The notes under the pieces: generated by a model
The model's database searches: none
What the model was told of the DNA's origin: nothing
The model's input: the letters and a program-made list of their open reading frames with translations, nothing else
Shown here: positions 40,645 to 50,539 of the stretch, piece by piece
Numbering within the stretch: position 1 is the stretch's first letter
How the letters are laid out: every line of letters starts with the position of its first letter
Translations under genes and position numbers: made by a program
From: JAPLJM01 sp963708515
Lineage (GTDB): Bacteria; Desulfobacterota; Syntrophia; Syntrophales; Fen-1087
Length of the DNA stretch: 64,000 nt
Reading direction: 5' to 3'
NCBI GenBank assembly: GCA_963708515.1
Contig: CAVPSX010000023.1
Location: 1-64,000 of the forward strand

Positions 40645-42387
40645 TCAAGGTCGCACGTAACCGGCGATGCCGTCATACTGATAACCTTTTTTTTGCATCC
40701 CCTCCCCTTTCGAATCGACGGTATAAAAATAATGCCTGCTGGACGGATTATACCATCGGTAAAGCTCCCGCGTATGCGTCAGGCGGGATGTGGCGATATT
40801 CCCGATAGACCCTTCCAGAATGTATCCCTGAATGGGCCTTTTTGCACTTTTCAGTTCATATCCGTAGAAATGGTCGCTTTTCTGTGGATGAAACCACCGG
40901 TAAAATTCCGTTGTCCCCGGCATATCGGGACTGAAAAGCCGGAAGGCAATTCCCTGATTGGTATAGCCGCGAGCCTGCAGGGCGGCCGACTCAACCTGCG
41001 GATTGGTGGTCAGGAAATAGTCCTGCTCCCGAACATATCTGTAAACATTCAGGATTCTCGAAATATTATCCAGCATCACATCAACGGAGAGCTCAACCTC
41101 TTTTTGGCCTCCGTTGGAATCAAAAAAAATGTAGCCGCTATAATGGCCTGGCGACAACAACAGGGTATTTACCGTAATGTTGACGTAATTCGTCTGGCGG
41201 GTCACCGCGCCATTGTCCGGAGAGATGGCGATAGACGCCGGATTTAATGGTATGGTCTCGCTTCCGTAAATCCTGACTCCTTCAATGGCAACGGGACCAT
41301 TCCTGTTAACGAGTGTCAAGACGTGCGAACCGCCGGATAATCCTTCGGCCACCTGCCATTTAAACCGCTCTTTTTGCTCCGACACTCCTTCCTGCTTAAA
41401 CAAAAAGCGATCATTCACAAAAGCCGTCAATTGACCCGTTGCCGGCCCCTTCCAGAAATAGACGGCGATTCCTGTTCCTGTAAAATGATACCGCAGCGTA
41501 TGGCCATCCGCTGAGGCATATGGATAACCTTGATTTTCCGCCCATTTATCCGGTAATTCGAGCCCATCCTTGAGATGGCGCGCCACCTTGTAGTGGCCGC
41601 TGCCGGCAATCTCATGATTCAGGAAGGAAATATATTTCCCTGTGTCTGACGCCCCGTCCGTATCCGGAACGGTCGCTCTCGCGACAGAAGCGCGCCATTT
41701 AAGCGTTTCCCAGCCTTCATTGGTCACCTTGACCCGTCTGCTGACCTTCTCACCCCTCGTGGCCGCACCGAAATCGATCTGCAGGGGGTCAATGCCGAGC
41801 AACGGTTGTGCCGCTGTATCCAGCAGCTTGAAGAGAATATCAAAAGCTCTCGGGCCGGCGTCGGTCTCCATACGGACATGAACATGATGATGGCCCGGCT
41901 CGATTTTCCGGGTGAATGCCGAAGCCTGTTCGCCCGCTTCAAAAAGTAACTGGGCAGGGCGTGCGGATTTTCTATTTTCCCCGTTATTGACCGGCTCATC
42001 GTTCATGATTTTCAGTTGAATCTGCAACAGATCGCTGTCTTTGTCCAAAACACCCATCATCATTTTTTCATCCGCAGCGTTCCATTCCGCAGGTGCCGCC
42101 AGGGACCAGGTCACGCTTGAAGATGTCGTCTTTTTAAGCGATATGACGCCTTTACGCGTCCCCCCTGGGCCCAGCTGGCCAAGATCGATTTGAGCCGGCA
42201 TAATGGTAAGCCCTTGCTGACGCGGCAATTCCCCTGCCGATACCGTAGCGGTGAACTGGATCAGATCAGTCCCAGTGCGGCCTGCGTCTTCCGGCTGGAG
42301 ACTCAAAAAAGGCAAATGAACTGAACTCATTAATGAAGTGATGAAGATGATTATGGTGACAATCATCCCGTATGCGCGTTTATCCAT
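40645..42387 (-). CDS. Large exported protein with DUF5648 C-terminus
   Basis: The 580-residue protein has an N-terminal membrane/signal segment (MIVTIIIFITSLM). Ig-like beta domains follow (about 60-215, with ASPM/SPD-2-Hydin-like LLGIDPLQIDFGAATRGEKVSRRVKVTNEG), then a malectin-like carbohydrate-binding region (about 260-385: VARHLKDGLELPDKWAENQG, IAVYFWKGPATGQLTAFVND, GGSHVLTLVNRNGPVAIEGVRIYG). The last 130 residues carry YRW-NP-HFYT repeats of DUF5648 type. It is probably a cell-surface adhesin or glycan-binding protein; function unknown. ATG 42387 follows GAGAGGGG. It lies upstream of no close partner, divergent from dprA. Confidence 0.7.
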   Translation of the reverse strand: MDKRAYGMIVTIIIFITSLMSSVHLPFLSLQPEDAGRTGTDLIQFTATVSAGELPRQQGLTIMPAQIDLGQLGPGGTRKGVISLKKTTSSSVTWSLAAPAEWNAADEKMMMGVLDKDSDLLQIQLKIMNDEPVNNGENRKSARPAQLLFEAGEQASAFTRKIEPGHHHVHVRMETDAGPRAFDILFKLLDTAAQPLLGIDPLQIDFGAATRGEKVSRRVKVTNEGWETLKWRASVARATVPDTDGASDTGKYISFLNHEIAGSGHYKVARHLKDGLELPDKWAENQGYPYASADGHTLRYHFTGTGIAVYFWKGPATGQLTAFVNDRFLFKQEGVSEQKERFKWQVAEGLSGGSHVLTLVNRNGPVAIEGVRIYGSETIPLNPASIAISPDNGAVTRQTNYVNITVNTLLLSPGHYSGYIFFDSNGGQKEVELSVDVMLDNISRILNVYRYVREQDYFLTTNPQVESAALQARGYTNQGIAFRLFSPDMPGTTEFYRWFHPQKSDHFYGYELKSAKRPIQGYILEGSIGNIATSRLTHTRELYRWYNPSSRHYFYTVDSKGEGMQKKGYQYDGIAGYVRP

Positions 42388-42524
42388 GACCAGCGCCCCT
42401 CTCTGTGTGGCGCATTTCTAATCCATACGGCCAAAGAACGCAACAATTTTTAAAATTAAAAAACTTGACACCAAAAAATGATCCGGTATAACTTGCCGCC
42501 TCTTTTTGTGATTATGGGGAATCA

Positions 42525-43670
42525 ATGATGGATCGCGACCTGAAATACTGGATCGCCTTGAGATGGGTGGATGGCGTGGGCCACGTGGGCTTCAAGGCTT
42601 TGCTTTCGGCCTTCGGGTCGCCGCGGCAGGTCTTTGACGCACCCTTTTCGATGATCAAGGCCGTGCCCGGCATCGGAGCGAAGGCGGCGCGCCAGATCAA
42701 GGATTTCGCAAACTGGGAAACAATCGAAAAAGAGATGGACTGCGCCCGGCAGGCCGGTGTCCGCATCGTCACACTGCAGGATCCTCTGTATCCGCCGCGT
42801 CTCGCGTGCATCTATGACAACCCGGCCTATCTGTATGTCAAGGGAAACCTGAAGGACGACGATATCAACATCGCCTTCGTCGGCTCCCGAACCGCCAGTG
42901 CGCATGGCCTGTACACGACCGAACGGCTCTGCCGCGAGCTGGCCCTGCGCGGGGTAACGATCGTCAGCGGGATGGCCCGCGGGATCGACTCGGCCGCGCA
43001 CCGAGGCGCACTGGCCGGCCGGGGTAGAACCATCGCCGTTTTAGGATGCGGCTTGGATATTGTGTATCCGCCTGAAAATGAAAAGCTTTTCAATGACATC
43101 GCTGCAAACGGGGCCGTTATATCGGAATTCCCCTTCAGCGCCCCGCCCAACGCCTCGAATTTTCCGGCCCGGAACCGGATCATCAGCGGTCTGTCCCTGG
43201 GCGTGGTGGTGGTCGAGGCCGGCGAAAAGAGCGGTTCCCTGATTACGGCCCGAATCGCGCTCGAACAGGGGCGGGAGGTCTTCGCCGTCCCTGGAAGCAT
43301 CGATGTATCGGGTTCCCGCGGAACGAACAAACTCATTAAACAGGGCGCGAAGCTGATCGAAAATATAGATGACATCCTGGAGGAGGTTCTGCCGCAAGCC
43401 GGCAGAACGCCGGCATCCGTCAAGACGCAGGCGTCCCGGGCCGGTTCGGACGTTTCCCCGGCCAAGCGCGAGACGGTCCCCGAGACGACATGGACTGAAA
43501 ACGAAAAAATACTATGGCAGGCCCTTTCGCAAAAACCCGTCCATATCGACCAGATCATCACGTCCACCGGACTGACGGCAGCCGAAGTTCTCGGCAGCCT
43601 CCTGAGCCTTGAGCTAAAGGGCGTCATCGAGCAAAAGCCAGGCAAAATCTACGTTCGCAAGGAGCCTTAA
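42525..43670 (+). CDS. dprA: DNA-processing protein DprA
   Basis: The 381-residue protein has the DprA/Smf order: helix-hairpin-helix-like N-terminus (VGFKALLSAFGSP, PGIGAKAARQI), the Rossmann-type core with FVGSRTASAHG, GMARGIDSAAHRGAL, VLGCGLDIVYPPEN, SEFPF, FPARNRIISGLS and GSLITARIALEQGREVFAVPGSI, and a C-terminal winged helix (PVHIDQIITSTGLTAAEVLGSL). It loads RecA onto incoming single-stranded DNA in transformation and recombination. topA begins 5 bases after its stop, so dprA-topA-trmFO form an operon. Confidence 0.95.
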   Translation: MMDRDLKYWIALRWVDGVGHVGFKALLSAFGSPRQVFDAPFSMIKAVPGIGAKAARQIKDFANWETIEKEMDCARQAGVRIVTLQDPLYPPRLACIYDNPAYLYVKGNLKDDDINIAFVGSRTASAHGLYTTERLCRELALRGVTIVSGMARGIDSAAHRGALAGRGRTIAVLGCGLDIVYPPENEKLFNDIAANGAVISEFPFSAPPNASNFPARNRIISGLSLGVVVVEAGEKSGSLITARIALEQGREVFAVPGSIDVSGSRGTNKLIKQGAKLIENIDDILEEVLPQAGRTPASVKTQASRAGSDVSPAKRETVPETTWTENEKILWQALSQKPVHIDQIITSTGLTAAEVLGSLLSLELKGVIEQKPGKIYVRKEP

Positions 43671-43675
43671 CCCGT

Positions 43676-46012
43676 ATGCCGCAATCTTTGATCATTGTTG
43701 AATCACCCACAAAAGTTAAAACCATCAAGAAATACCTCGGGGCCGATTTCGATGTCCGGGCCTCCATGGGACATGTCATGGACCTCCCGAAGAGCACGCT
43801 CGGCATTGATATGCAGAACAATTTTGAGCCCACCTATCAGGTGATTGAAACCAAAAAGAAGATCATTGCCGAGCTCAAAAAGGCAGCAAAAAACGCCAAG
43901 AATATTTACCTGGCACCCGACCCGGACCGCGAAGGCGAGGCCATTGCCTGGCACATTGCGCAGGAAATTTCCGCAAAAGGCAAGCTCGTTCGCCGCGTCC
44001 TGTTCAACGACCTGACCCAAAACACAATACTGGAGGCCATCCGAAAGCCCCTTGACCTGGACTTCAACAAGTACGAGGCCCAGCAGACCCGCCGGATACT
44101 GGACCGGCTGGTGGGGTACCAGATCAGCCCCATGCTCTGGGAAAAGGTCCAGCGCGGTCTGAGCGCGGGACGGGTTCAATCGGTCGCGCTGCGGATCATC
44201 TGCGACCGGGAAGCGGAGATCGGCAAATTCGTTCCGGAAGAATACTGGAACATCACGGCGTCTCTTGAAGGTTCAAACCCGCCGCCGTTCGAGGCGCGCC
44301 TTGCAAAAGTCAACGGGAGAAAGGCCACGGTTGCCAACGAGAGCCAGTCGGCCGAGATCGTTGAGAAGCTCAAGACCTCGCCCTTTATCGTCAGCAGGGT
44401 TGAAAAGAAGGAGATGAAGCGCTCTGCGGCGCCTCCTTTCACGACCAGCAAGCTGCAGCAGGAAGCCTCACGGAAGCTGGGCTTTTCGGCAAAAAAGACG
44501 ATGAGCGTGGCGCAGAAACTCTACGAGGGAATCGAGCTCGGGAAAGACGGCTCCGTGGGGCTCATTACCTATATGCGAACAGATTCCGTCCGGATTGCCG
44601 AAGAGGCCCTAAAGGAAGCCCGGGCCTATATCCGGCAGAACTACGATCCGGACTATCTGCCCGCGAAACCGCGCGTCTTCAAAAACGCCGGAGCCGCCCA
44701 GGACGCCCACGAGGCCATCCGGCCGTCCTCGATGGCCTACAAACCCCAGGACATCCGGGTACATCTGAACAACGACCAATTCCGACTCTACCAGCTCATC
44801 TGGAACCGCTTTGTGGCCAGCCAGATGAATCCGGCCGTCTTCGATCAGACGACCATTGACATTGCCGCCGGCGCCTGCACCTTCCGCGCCCAGGGATCGG
44901 TCATGACCTTCCCGGGCTTCACGATTGTCTATACGGAAGGCAGGGAAGACAACGGAAACGGCGACGAGGGCGAATTCGGCAAGATTCTTCCCGCCCTGCA
45001 AGAAAACGAGATACTGAAACTGCTGGCGCTGAAGCCGGAACAGAAATTCACCCAGCCTCCGCCACGGTTCACAGAGGCGACGCTCGTGCGTGAACTCGAG
45101 GAGAACGGCATCGGTCGGCCGAGCACCTACGCTGCGATTATCAGCACGATCCAGGACAGAAAATATGTCCGCCTCGAAAAGCAGCGTTTTCATCCCACGG
45201 ACCTCGGCGTCCTCGTGACGGATCTGCTCGTCCAGAATTTCCCGCGCGAACTCGATGTGGCCTTCACGGCCTCGCTTGAAGGCATGCTGGACCAGATTGA
45301 AGAGGGAAAGCTGAAGCGGCTCGACACACTCAACGCATTTTATGTTCCTTTCGCGGCCGAGCTCAAGAAGGCGAAAACGGGGATGCGCGACGTCAAGCGC
45401 CAGCAGACACCCACCGATATGACCTGCGAAAAATGCGACAGCCCTATGGTCATCAAATGGGGGCGGAACGGGGAGTTTCTGGCCTGCTCAAATTATCCTT
45501 CCTGCAGGAATACGCAGAACTTTACACGCGGCGATAACGGAGAGGTCATCCCACCGGAACCGCAGGTGCTGCAAACGGAGCACGCCTGCGAAAAATGCGG
45601 CCGGCCCATGGTGGTCAAGCAGGGCCGGTTCGGCCCGTTCCTCGGCTGTTCCGGCTACCCTGAATGCAAGAACATCGTCAACATTAAAAAAGACGAGAAC
45701 GGCGCCATCACGCCGGTCAAACAGGAGCTCAGCGATACGGCCTGCAATAAGTGCGGCCTGCCCATGCTCGTCAAACGCGGGAAATTCGGCCCGTTCCTCG
45801 GCTGCTCCGGCTACCCTGAATGCAAGAACATCGTCAGGACGAAAAAGGGCGCGGATGCAACGGCAAGCTCCCCTGCCCCGGAAATGACGGAGACCCCCTG
45901 CGACAAATGCGGCCGGCCCATGGCGATCAAACGCGGACGATTCGGCCGCTTCCTCGGCTGTTCCGGCTACCCCGAATGCAAGAATATCGTAAAGATCAAA
46001 CCCGGGGCTTGA
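43676..46012 (+). CDS. topA: DNA topoisomerase I
   Basis: The 778-residue type IA topoisomerase has the TOPRIM motif IVESPTKVKTIKKYLG with DPDREGEAIAWH, the RILDRLVGYQISPMLW region and the active-site tyrosine Y299 in GLITYMRTDSVR. The C-terminus holds four zinc-ribbon repeats (CEKCDSPM.., CEKCGRPM.., CNKCGLPM.., CDKCGRPM..). The last three are nearly identical in the GRFGPFLGCSGYPECKNIV part, also at DNA level. It relaxes negative supercoils. The start has no strong ribosome site and lies 5 bases after dprA; its stop overlaps the TTG start of trmFO. Confidence 0.97.
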   Translation: MPQSLIIVESPTKVKTIKKYLGADFDVRASMGHVMDLPKSTLGIDMQNNFEPTYQVIETKKKIIAELKKAAKNAKNIYLAPDPDREGEAIAWHIAQEISAKGKLVRRVLFNDLTQNTILEAIRKPLDLDFNKYEAQQTRRILDRLVGYQISPMLWEKVQRGLSAGRVQSVALRIICDREAEIGKFVPEEYWNITASLEGSNPPPFEARLAKVNGRKATVANESQSAEIVEKLKTSPFIVSRVEKKEMKRSAAPPFTTSKLQQEASRKLGFSAKKTMSVAQKLYEGIELGKDGSVGLITYMRTDSVRIAEEALKEARAYIRQNYDPDYLPAKPRVFKNAGAAQDAHEAIRPSSMAYKPQDIRVHLNNDQFRLYQLIWNRFVASQMNPAVFDQTTIDIAAGACTFRAQGSVMTFPGFTIVYTEGREDNGNGDEGEFGKILPALQENEILKLLALKPEQKFTQPPPRFTEATLVRELEENGIGRPSTYAAIISTIQDRKYVRLEKQRFHPTDLGVLVTDLLVQNFPRELDVAFTASLEGMLDQIEEGKLKRLDTLNAFYVPFAAELKKAKTGMRDVKRQQTPTDMTCEKCDSPMVIKWGRNGEFLACSNYPSCRNTQNFTRGDNGEVIPPEPQVLQTEHACEKCGRPMVVKQGRFGPFLGCSGYPECKNIVNIKKDENGAITPVKQELSDTACNKCGLPMLVKRGKFGPFLGCSGYPECKNIVRTKKGADATASSPAPEMTETPCDKCGRPMAIKRGRFGRFLGCSGYPECKNIVKIKPGA

Positions 46013-47325
46013 CCATCGACGCCTCTACGTTCATTATTGGCGGTGGTCTGGCCGGATGCGAAGCGGCCTGGCAGCTTTCCCGGCGGGGATGTAAGACCGT
46101 GCTGTACGAGATGAAGCCGCACCGTTTCTCGCCGGCCCACCAGTCCCCGCTGCTGGCCGAGATGGTCTGCAGCAATTCATTGCGCGCCAGTCCCGTTGAA
46201 AACGCCGTCGGCCTGCTCAAGGAAGAGATGCGCCGGCTGGATTCCCTGATCATGGCGGCTGCCGACGCCACGGCGGTCCCGGCGGGGCGCGCACTGGCCG
46301 TCAACCGGACTGATTTCTCGCAATATATCGAAGACCGGCTGGCCGCCTGCAAAGCGCTTCAGATCATTCGTCAGGAACTCACCGACATTCCCGCAGGCCG
46401 GCGTGTGATTGTCGCTTCAGGTCCGCTGACCTCCGATGCGCTGGCCGGCGCCCTGGCCCACCTGACCGGCACAGAACACCTCTATTTCTACGACGCCATT
46501 TCGCCGATCATTGACGCAGAATCCATCAATGTTGAAAAGGTTTTTCGGGCATCGCGCTATGACAGCGACGAGGGGGATTATCTGAACTGCCCCTTCGAAA
46601 AAGAAGCCTACGAGGGCTTCTGGAAGGCCATGACGGAAGCCCGGGACGTCCCGCTCAAGTCCTTTGAGGAGGCCCGATGCTTTGAAGGTTGTCTGCCCGT
46701 GGAAGTCATTGCCAGACGCGGACTGCGGACCCTGACCTTCGGCCCCATGAAGCCCGTCGGCCTCATCGATCCGCGGACGGGCCGCAGGCCCTATGCGGTC
46801 GTCCAGCTTCGCCCCGAAAACCAGGCCATGACGCTGTTCAATATGGTGGGTTTTCAGACGAAGCTGACCCGTCCCGAACAGCGGCGCATCTTCCGCATGA
46901 TTCCCGGGCTGGAGCAGGCCGGGTTCGTGCGCTACGGCAGCATGCACCGCAATACCTTCATCAACGCACCAGCGCTGCTGAAGGATACGCTGCAACTGCG
47001 CACGCATGAAAACATTCTGTTTGCGGGTCAGCTCACGGGTGTGGAAGGCTATGTAGAATCCGCCGCCATGGGGCTCTTGGCCGGCTTCAACACCGCCGCA
47101 CTGGCGGCCGGCAGGGACATCATTGCGCCGCCGGAGACGACCGCCATCGGGTCCCTGCTGCACCACATCACACACGCAAAAAGCAAAACCTTCCAGCCCA
47201 TGAACGTCAACTTCGGTCTCTTTGCGCCGCTGGCGGACAGGACGGTGAAAAGCGACCGGGGACGAGCCTATGCCGAACGCGCCCTGGCGGACCTCGACGC
47301 ATGGAAAGCCGCCTTCCAGATCTGA
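46009..47325 (+). CDS. trmFO: tRNA m5U54 methyltransferase TrmFO
   Basis: The 438-residue FAD enzyme begins TIDASTFIIGGGLAGCEAAW and has the catalytic-Cys segment MVCSNSLRA, FYDAISPIIDAESIN, TFGPMKPVGL, GSMHRNTFINAP and LFAGQLTGVEGYVESAAMG. It methylates U54 of tRNA using methylene-tetrahydrofolate, with C226-type and FAD chemistry. The start is TTG 46009-46011, overlapping the topA stop as TTGA. No ATG or GTG in frame gives a family-like N-terminus, and the length then fits the family exactly. Translation must be coupled to topA. Confidence 0.95.
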   Translation: MTIDASTFIIGGGLAGCEAAWQLSRRGCKTVLYEMKPHRFSPAHQSPLLAEMVCSNSLRASPVENAVGLLKEEMRRLDSLIMAAADATAVPAGRALAVNRTDFSQYIEDRLAACKALQIIRQELTDIPAGRRVIVASGPLTSDALAGALAHLTGTEHLYFYDAISPIIDAESINVEKVFRASRYDSDEGDYLNCPFEKEAYEGFWKAMTEARDVPLKSFEEARCFEGCLPVEVIARRGLRTLTFGPMKPVGLIDPRTGRRPYAVVQLRPENQAMTLFNMVGFQTKLTRPEQRRIFRMIPGLEQAGFVRYGSMHRNTFINAPALLKDTLQLRTHENILFAGQLTGVEGYVESAAMGLLAGFNTAALAAGRDIIAPPETTAIGSLLHHITHAKSKTFQPMNVNFGLFAPLADRTVKSDRGRAYAERALADLDAWKAAFQI

Positions 47326-47534
47326 AATATTTTTTACTGGCGTTTTTACCGCCATCGGTGGTAGCCTGCTAAAAGTTTTAATCAACTCGAGTGCCAATCC
47401 GGATACTTCCCCGTCTGTTCCCGGCCGGCATCTTGTGGCCGTCAAAAGGAGGTGATGCACAAGGTAGGAGACCGGAACCATTGACCATGGATTCACTGTT
47501 GCTGTCTTTTTTTTCAATAAGGAGGAACACGACC

Positions 47535-49163
47535 ATGATGGATTATCCCTTGTTGTTGAGAACCTTTCTGTTGCGGGCGGCAAAATATTTTCCAAAAAAA
47601 GAACTCGTTTCCATCTATCCCCAGGAGGTCTTCCGCTATACTTACGCCGATTATTTCAAACGCACCTGTCAGCTCGCCCATGCTCTGGCCTCGCTGGGCA
47701 TTCAAAGAGGGGATCGTGTGGCCTCGATCGCCCTGAACAGCCAGCGCCATATGGAGCTTTACTTCGGCGTTCCGTGCATGGGCGCCACGCTGCATACGGT
47801 CAATTTCCGCCTCCCTTCGCACCATCTGGTTTATGTGCTCAACCATGCCGAGGACAAGGTCATTTTTATCGAGGAAGACCTGATTTTCTTTGTCGAGCTC
47901 ATCAAGGACCAGTTGAAGACGGTTAAGCATTTCGTCATCCTCTCGCAGTCGGGCCAGATGCCCCAGACCACGCTCTCGCCGGTTTACCTCTATGACGAAT
48001 GGATCGCGAAATTCCCGGATACTTATGACTTTCCCGAGGATTTGAGCGAATGGGACACGGCGCTGCTATGCTACACATCAGCGACCACGGGAGAACCCAA
48101 GGGTGTCGCTTATTCACACCGCGGGCTGATCCTGCACAGTTATGCCGCTGGTGTCACGCTGGGTTTCGGGGAGCGGGACTGCATGCTGCATGTGGTGCCC
48201 ATGTTCCACGCCAACGCCTGGGGCGCCCCCTTCGGCGGCATCGGGATGGGCTGCAAACAGATCTTCCCGGGCCGCGAGGTGCTCAACATGGCCCTGCTCT
48301 GCAAGATCATCGCCGAAGAGAAAGTCACCTTTTCCGCAGGGGTTCCGACGATCTGGATGATGCTCTACCAGTATCTGGAAGGTGGCGGCTGGCACGATTT
48401 TTCCTCGCTGAGGGCCGTTTACTCTGGCGGTTCGGCCTGTCCCCGATATCTGATGGAGGCCTTAAATGACAAGTACGGGTTCCCGCTCACGCAGGCCTAC
48501 GGCATGACGGAAACGTCGCCGCTGGCGCTGGCCGCCATTCCCAAGAGCGACATGGCGGGCCTGCCGAAGGATAAACTTTATGATGTCAAGGTCAGTGCGG
48601 GACTTCTGGCCCTCGGGCTGGAGATGAAGATCGTCAATGAGCGCGGCGCGGAAGTCGCCACGGATGGAAAGGAATGGGGTGAAATTCTGCTGCGCGGCCC
48701 CTGGATCGCCCGGGAGTATGACCGCGATCCGGGACGGTCCCGTCCTGTCTTCGCGGGCGGCTGGCTGCATACGGGCGACGTCGGAACCATTGACGCCGAA
48801 GGCTATGTCCGCCTGGTGGACCGGACCAAGGATCTCGTGAAAAGCGGCGGCGAGTGGATTTCTTCGGTGGACCTGGAAAATCTCATCATGGCCAGTCCGA
48901 AGGTGCTCGAAGCGGCTGTGATCGGCATTCCGCATCCCAAATGGCAGGAACGGCCCCTGGGCTGCGTTGTGCTGAAACCTGGCGAAGTGGCCACGAAGGA
49001 GGACATGCAGGCTTTTCTGAAGGACAAGGTCAAGGCCGGCTGGTGGATTCCAGACCAGTGGGTCTTTCTGGATCAGATCCCGAAAACGAGCGTGGGCAAA
49101 TTCAGCAAGAAGGACCTGCGCGAAATGGTGGCCAGCGGAAAGATTGTTGTTCCGAACGATTAA
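47535..49163 (+). CDS. Acyl-CoA synthetase (AMP-forming, medium/long-chain type)
   Basis: The 542-residue ANL enzyme has the AMP-binding motifs YTSATTGEPKGVAYSHRG (P-loop), YGMTETSPLA, GGWLHTGDVG-IDAEGYVRLVDRTKDLVKSGGEWIS and the C-terminal catalytic lysine region PKTSVGKFSKKDLRE. The fold and NFRLPSHHLVYVLNHAEDK suggest the AlkK/medium-chain fatty-acid ligase group, which activates fatty or related carboxylic acids for beta-oxidation. ATG 47535 follows AAGGAGG. It stands between trmFO and sod on the plus strand, separated from trmFO by a 209-base spacer. Confidence 0.92.
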   Translation: MMDYPLLLRTFLLRAAKYFPKKELVSIYPQEVFRYTYADYFKRTCQLAHALASLGIQRGDRVASIALNSQRHMELYFGVPCMGATLHTVNFRLPSHHLVYVLNHAEDKVIFIEEDLIFFVELIKDQLKTVKHFVILSQSGQMPQTTLSPVYLYDEWIAKFPDTYDFPEDLSEWDTALLCYTSATTGEPKGVAYSHRGLILHSYAAGVTLGFGERDCMLHVVPMFHANAWGAPFGGIGMGCKQIFPGREVLNMALLCKIIAEEKVTFSAGVPTIWMMLYQYLEGGGWHDFSSLRAVYSGGSACPRYLMEALNDKYGFPLTQAYGMTETSPLALAAIPKSDMAGLPKDKLYDVKVSAGLLALGLEMKIVNERGAEVATDGKEWGEILLRGPWIAREYDRDPGRSRPVFAGGWLHTGDVGTIDAEGYVRLVDRTKDLVKSGGEWISSVDLENLIMASPKVLEAAVIGIPHPKWQERPLGCVVLKPGEVATKEDMQAFLKDKVKAGWWIPDQWVFLDQIPKTSVGKFSKKDLREMVASGKIVVPND

Positions 49164-49196
49164 AATTCTGCATTTTCAACAACGGAAGGAGACATT

Positions 49197-49790
49197 ATGG
49201 CTATTCAATTACCTGATCTGCCCTACGCAAAAGACGCCCTGGCGCCGGTCATCAGCGCCAACACCATCGAATTTCATTATGGAAAGCACCACCGCGCCTA
49301 CGTTGACAACGCCAACAAACTGGTCGCCGGAACGCCTTTTGAGAAGGAGAGCCTGGAGGCCATCATTCAAAAGACGGCCGGCGACGCGGCCAAAGCCGGC
49401 ATCTTCAATAATACCGCGCAGATCTGGAACCACTCGTTTTACTGGAAGTGCCTGAAGCCGGGAGGCGGAGGCGCTCCCACCGGGGCGATTGCCGCAAAGA
49501 TTGCCGCGGCCTGGGGCAGCTACGACAAGTTCGTGGAAGAGCTGAAAACGGCAGGAACAACCCAGTTCGGCAGCGGCTGGGTCTGGCTCGTACTGGATAA
49601 CGGGCAACTTAAAATCGTCAAGACGGCCAATGCCGATACACCGGTCGCCCACGGCCTCAAGCCCCTGCTGACGCTGGATGTCTGGGAACATGCCTATTAT
49701 CTGGATTATCAGAACCGCCGCCCGGACTATCTGACCGCAGTCATCGAAAAGCTCATCAACTGGGATTTCGTCAACGCGTGCCTGGCGTAA
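49197..49790 (+). CDS. sodB: Superoxide dismutase (Fe-type)
   Basis: The 197-residue Fe/Mn SOD has metal ligands in FHYGKHHRAYVD (H26), FNNTAQIWNHSFYW (H near 78) and DVWEHAYYLDYQNRR (D and H near 160-164). The AxGSGWVWL region with TTQFGSGW and the NTAQIWNHSFYW signature point to the iron form. It dismutates superoxide in the cytosol and is a plausible O2-exposure defence in an anaerobe. GGAAGGAG precedes ATG 49197. radC overlaps nothing but follows after 62 bases. Confidence 0.93.
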   Translation: MAIQLPDLPYAKDALAPVISANTIEFHYGKHHRAYVDNANKLVAGTPFEKESLEAIIQKTAGDAAKAGIFNNTAQIWNHSFYWKCLKPGGGGAPTGAIAAKIAAAWGSYDKFVEELKTAGTTQFGSGWVWLVLDNGQLKIVKTANADTPVAHGLKPLLTLDVWEHAYYLDYQNRRPDYLTAVIEKLINWDFVNACLA

Positions 49791-49852
49791 AATTTTTTGC
49801 CTGGATCGCCGGCGCGGACATCACACCGGCGATCCAACCCCTGAGGAGCAGG

Positions 49853-50539
49853 ATGGCTGATCATCACCATGATCACAAAGGGCACCGGGAGCGCCTGAGA
49901 AAAAAATATCGCACCTCCGGCATCGATGCCTTTCATGATTACGAGGCGCTCGAGCTGCTTCTCAGTTACGCCGTCCCGCGCGGAGACGTCAAACCAGCGG
50001 CCAAGGCGCTGTTGAAAACATTTGGAAGCATCAGGGGCGTCATCGACGCGGACATGTCGGATCTTGAAGAGGTCCGGGGCGTCGGTCCCGCTTCTGCCGT
50101 TGCGATCAAACTGCTCAAAGACCTCTGCGCGCTCTATCTCAAGCAGCAGGCCATGGAGAAGCCCCAGATCACGTGCACGAGCGAACTTGTGAACTACTGC
50201 AAGGCCAGCCTCGGCGGCGTCAAGGATGAACAGTTCCGCGTGATTTACCTCGACGCACAGAACCGGATCATCGACATCGAAACCATTCAGGAAGGCATCG
50301 TCAACCAGGCCGTGGTCTATCCGCGGAAAGTTCTGGAAAACGCCCTGAAGCAAAAAGCTTCGGCAATCATCCTGCTCCACAACCACCCCTCCGGCAATGT
50401 CCGTCCCTCGGACGCGGATATCCGCCTGACGCGGACGATTCAGGAGACGGCCAGGGTCCTGGATATCCTCGTGCATGACCATATAATTATCGGCGAGAAC
50501 CGGTTTTTCAGTTTCCGCGAAGAGGGGATCATGAGCTGA
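49853..50539 (+). CDS. radC: RadC/JAB-domain DNA repair protein
   Basis: The 228-residue protein has an N-terminal helix-hairpin-helix (GHRERLRKKYRTSGIDAFHDYEALELLLSYAVPRGD, VRGVGPASAVAIKLLK) and the JAB metalloprotease-like domain with motif LLHNHPSGNVRPSDADIRLT (HxH...D metal ligands). Function of the family in repair is not settled. ATG 49853 follows GAGGAG at 5 bases. Its end overlaps the tail of the convergent M50 protease gene by 11 bases. Confidence 0.9.
   Translation: MADHHHDHKGHRERLRKKYRTSGIDAFHDYEALELLLSYAVPRGDVKPAAKALLKTFGSIRGVIDADMSDLEEVRGVGPASAVAIKLLKDLCALYLKQQAMEKPQITCTSELVNYCKASLGGVKDEQFRVIYLDAQNRIIDIETIQEGIVNQAVVYPRKVLENALKQKASAIILLHNHPSGNVRPSDADIRLTRTIQETARVLDILVHDHIIIGENRFFSFREEGIMS

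Noticed and set aside
45820..46008. In-frame ATG upstream of trmFO giving 63 extra residues
   Set aside because: It lies inside the topA zinc-ribbon coding part and adds residues unlike any TrmFO N-terminus; the TTG at 46009 fits.
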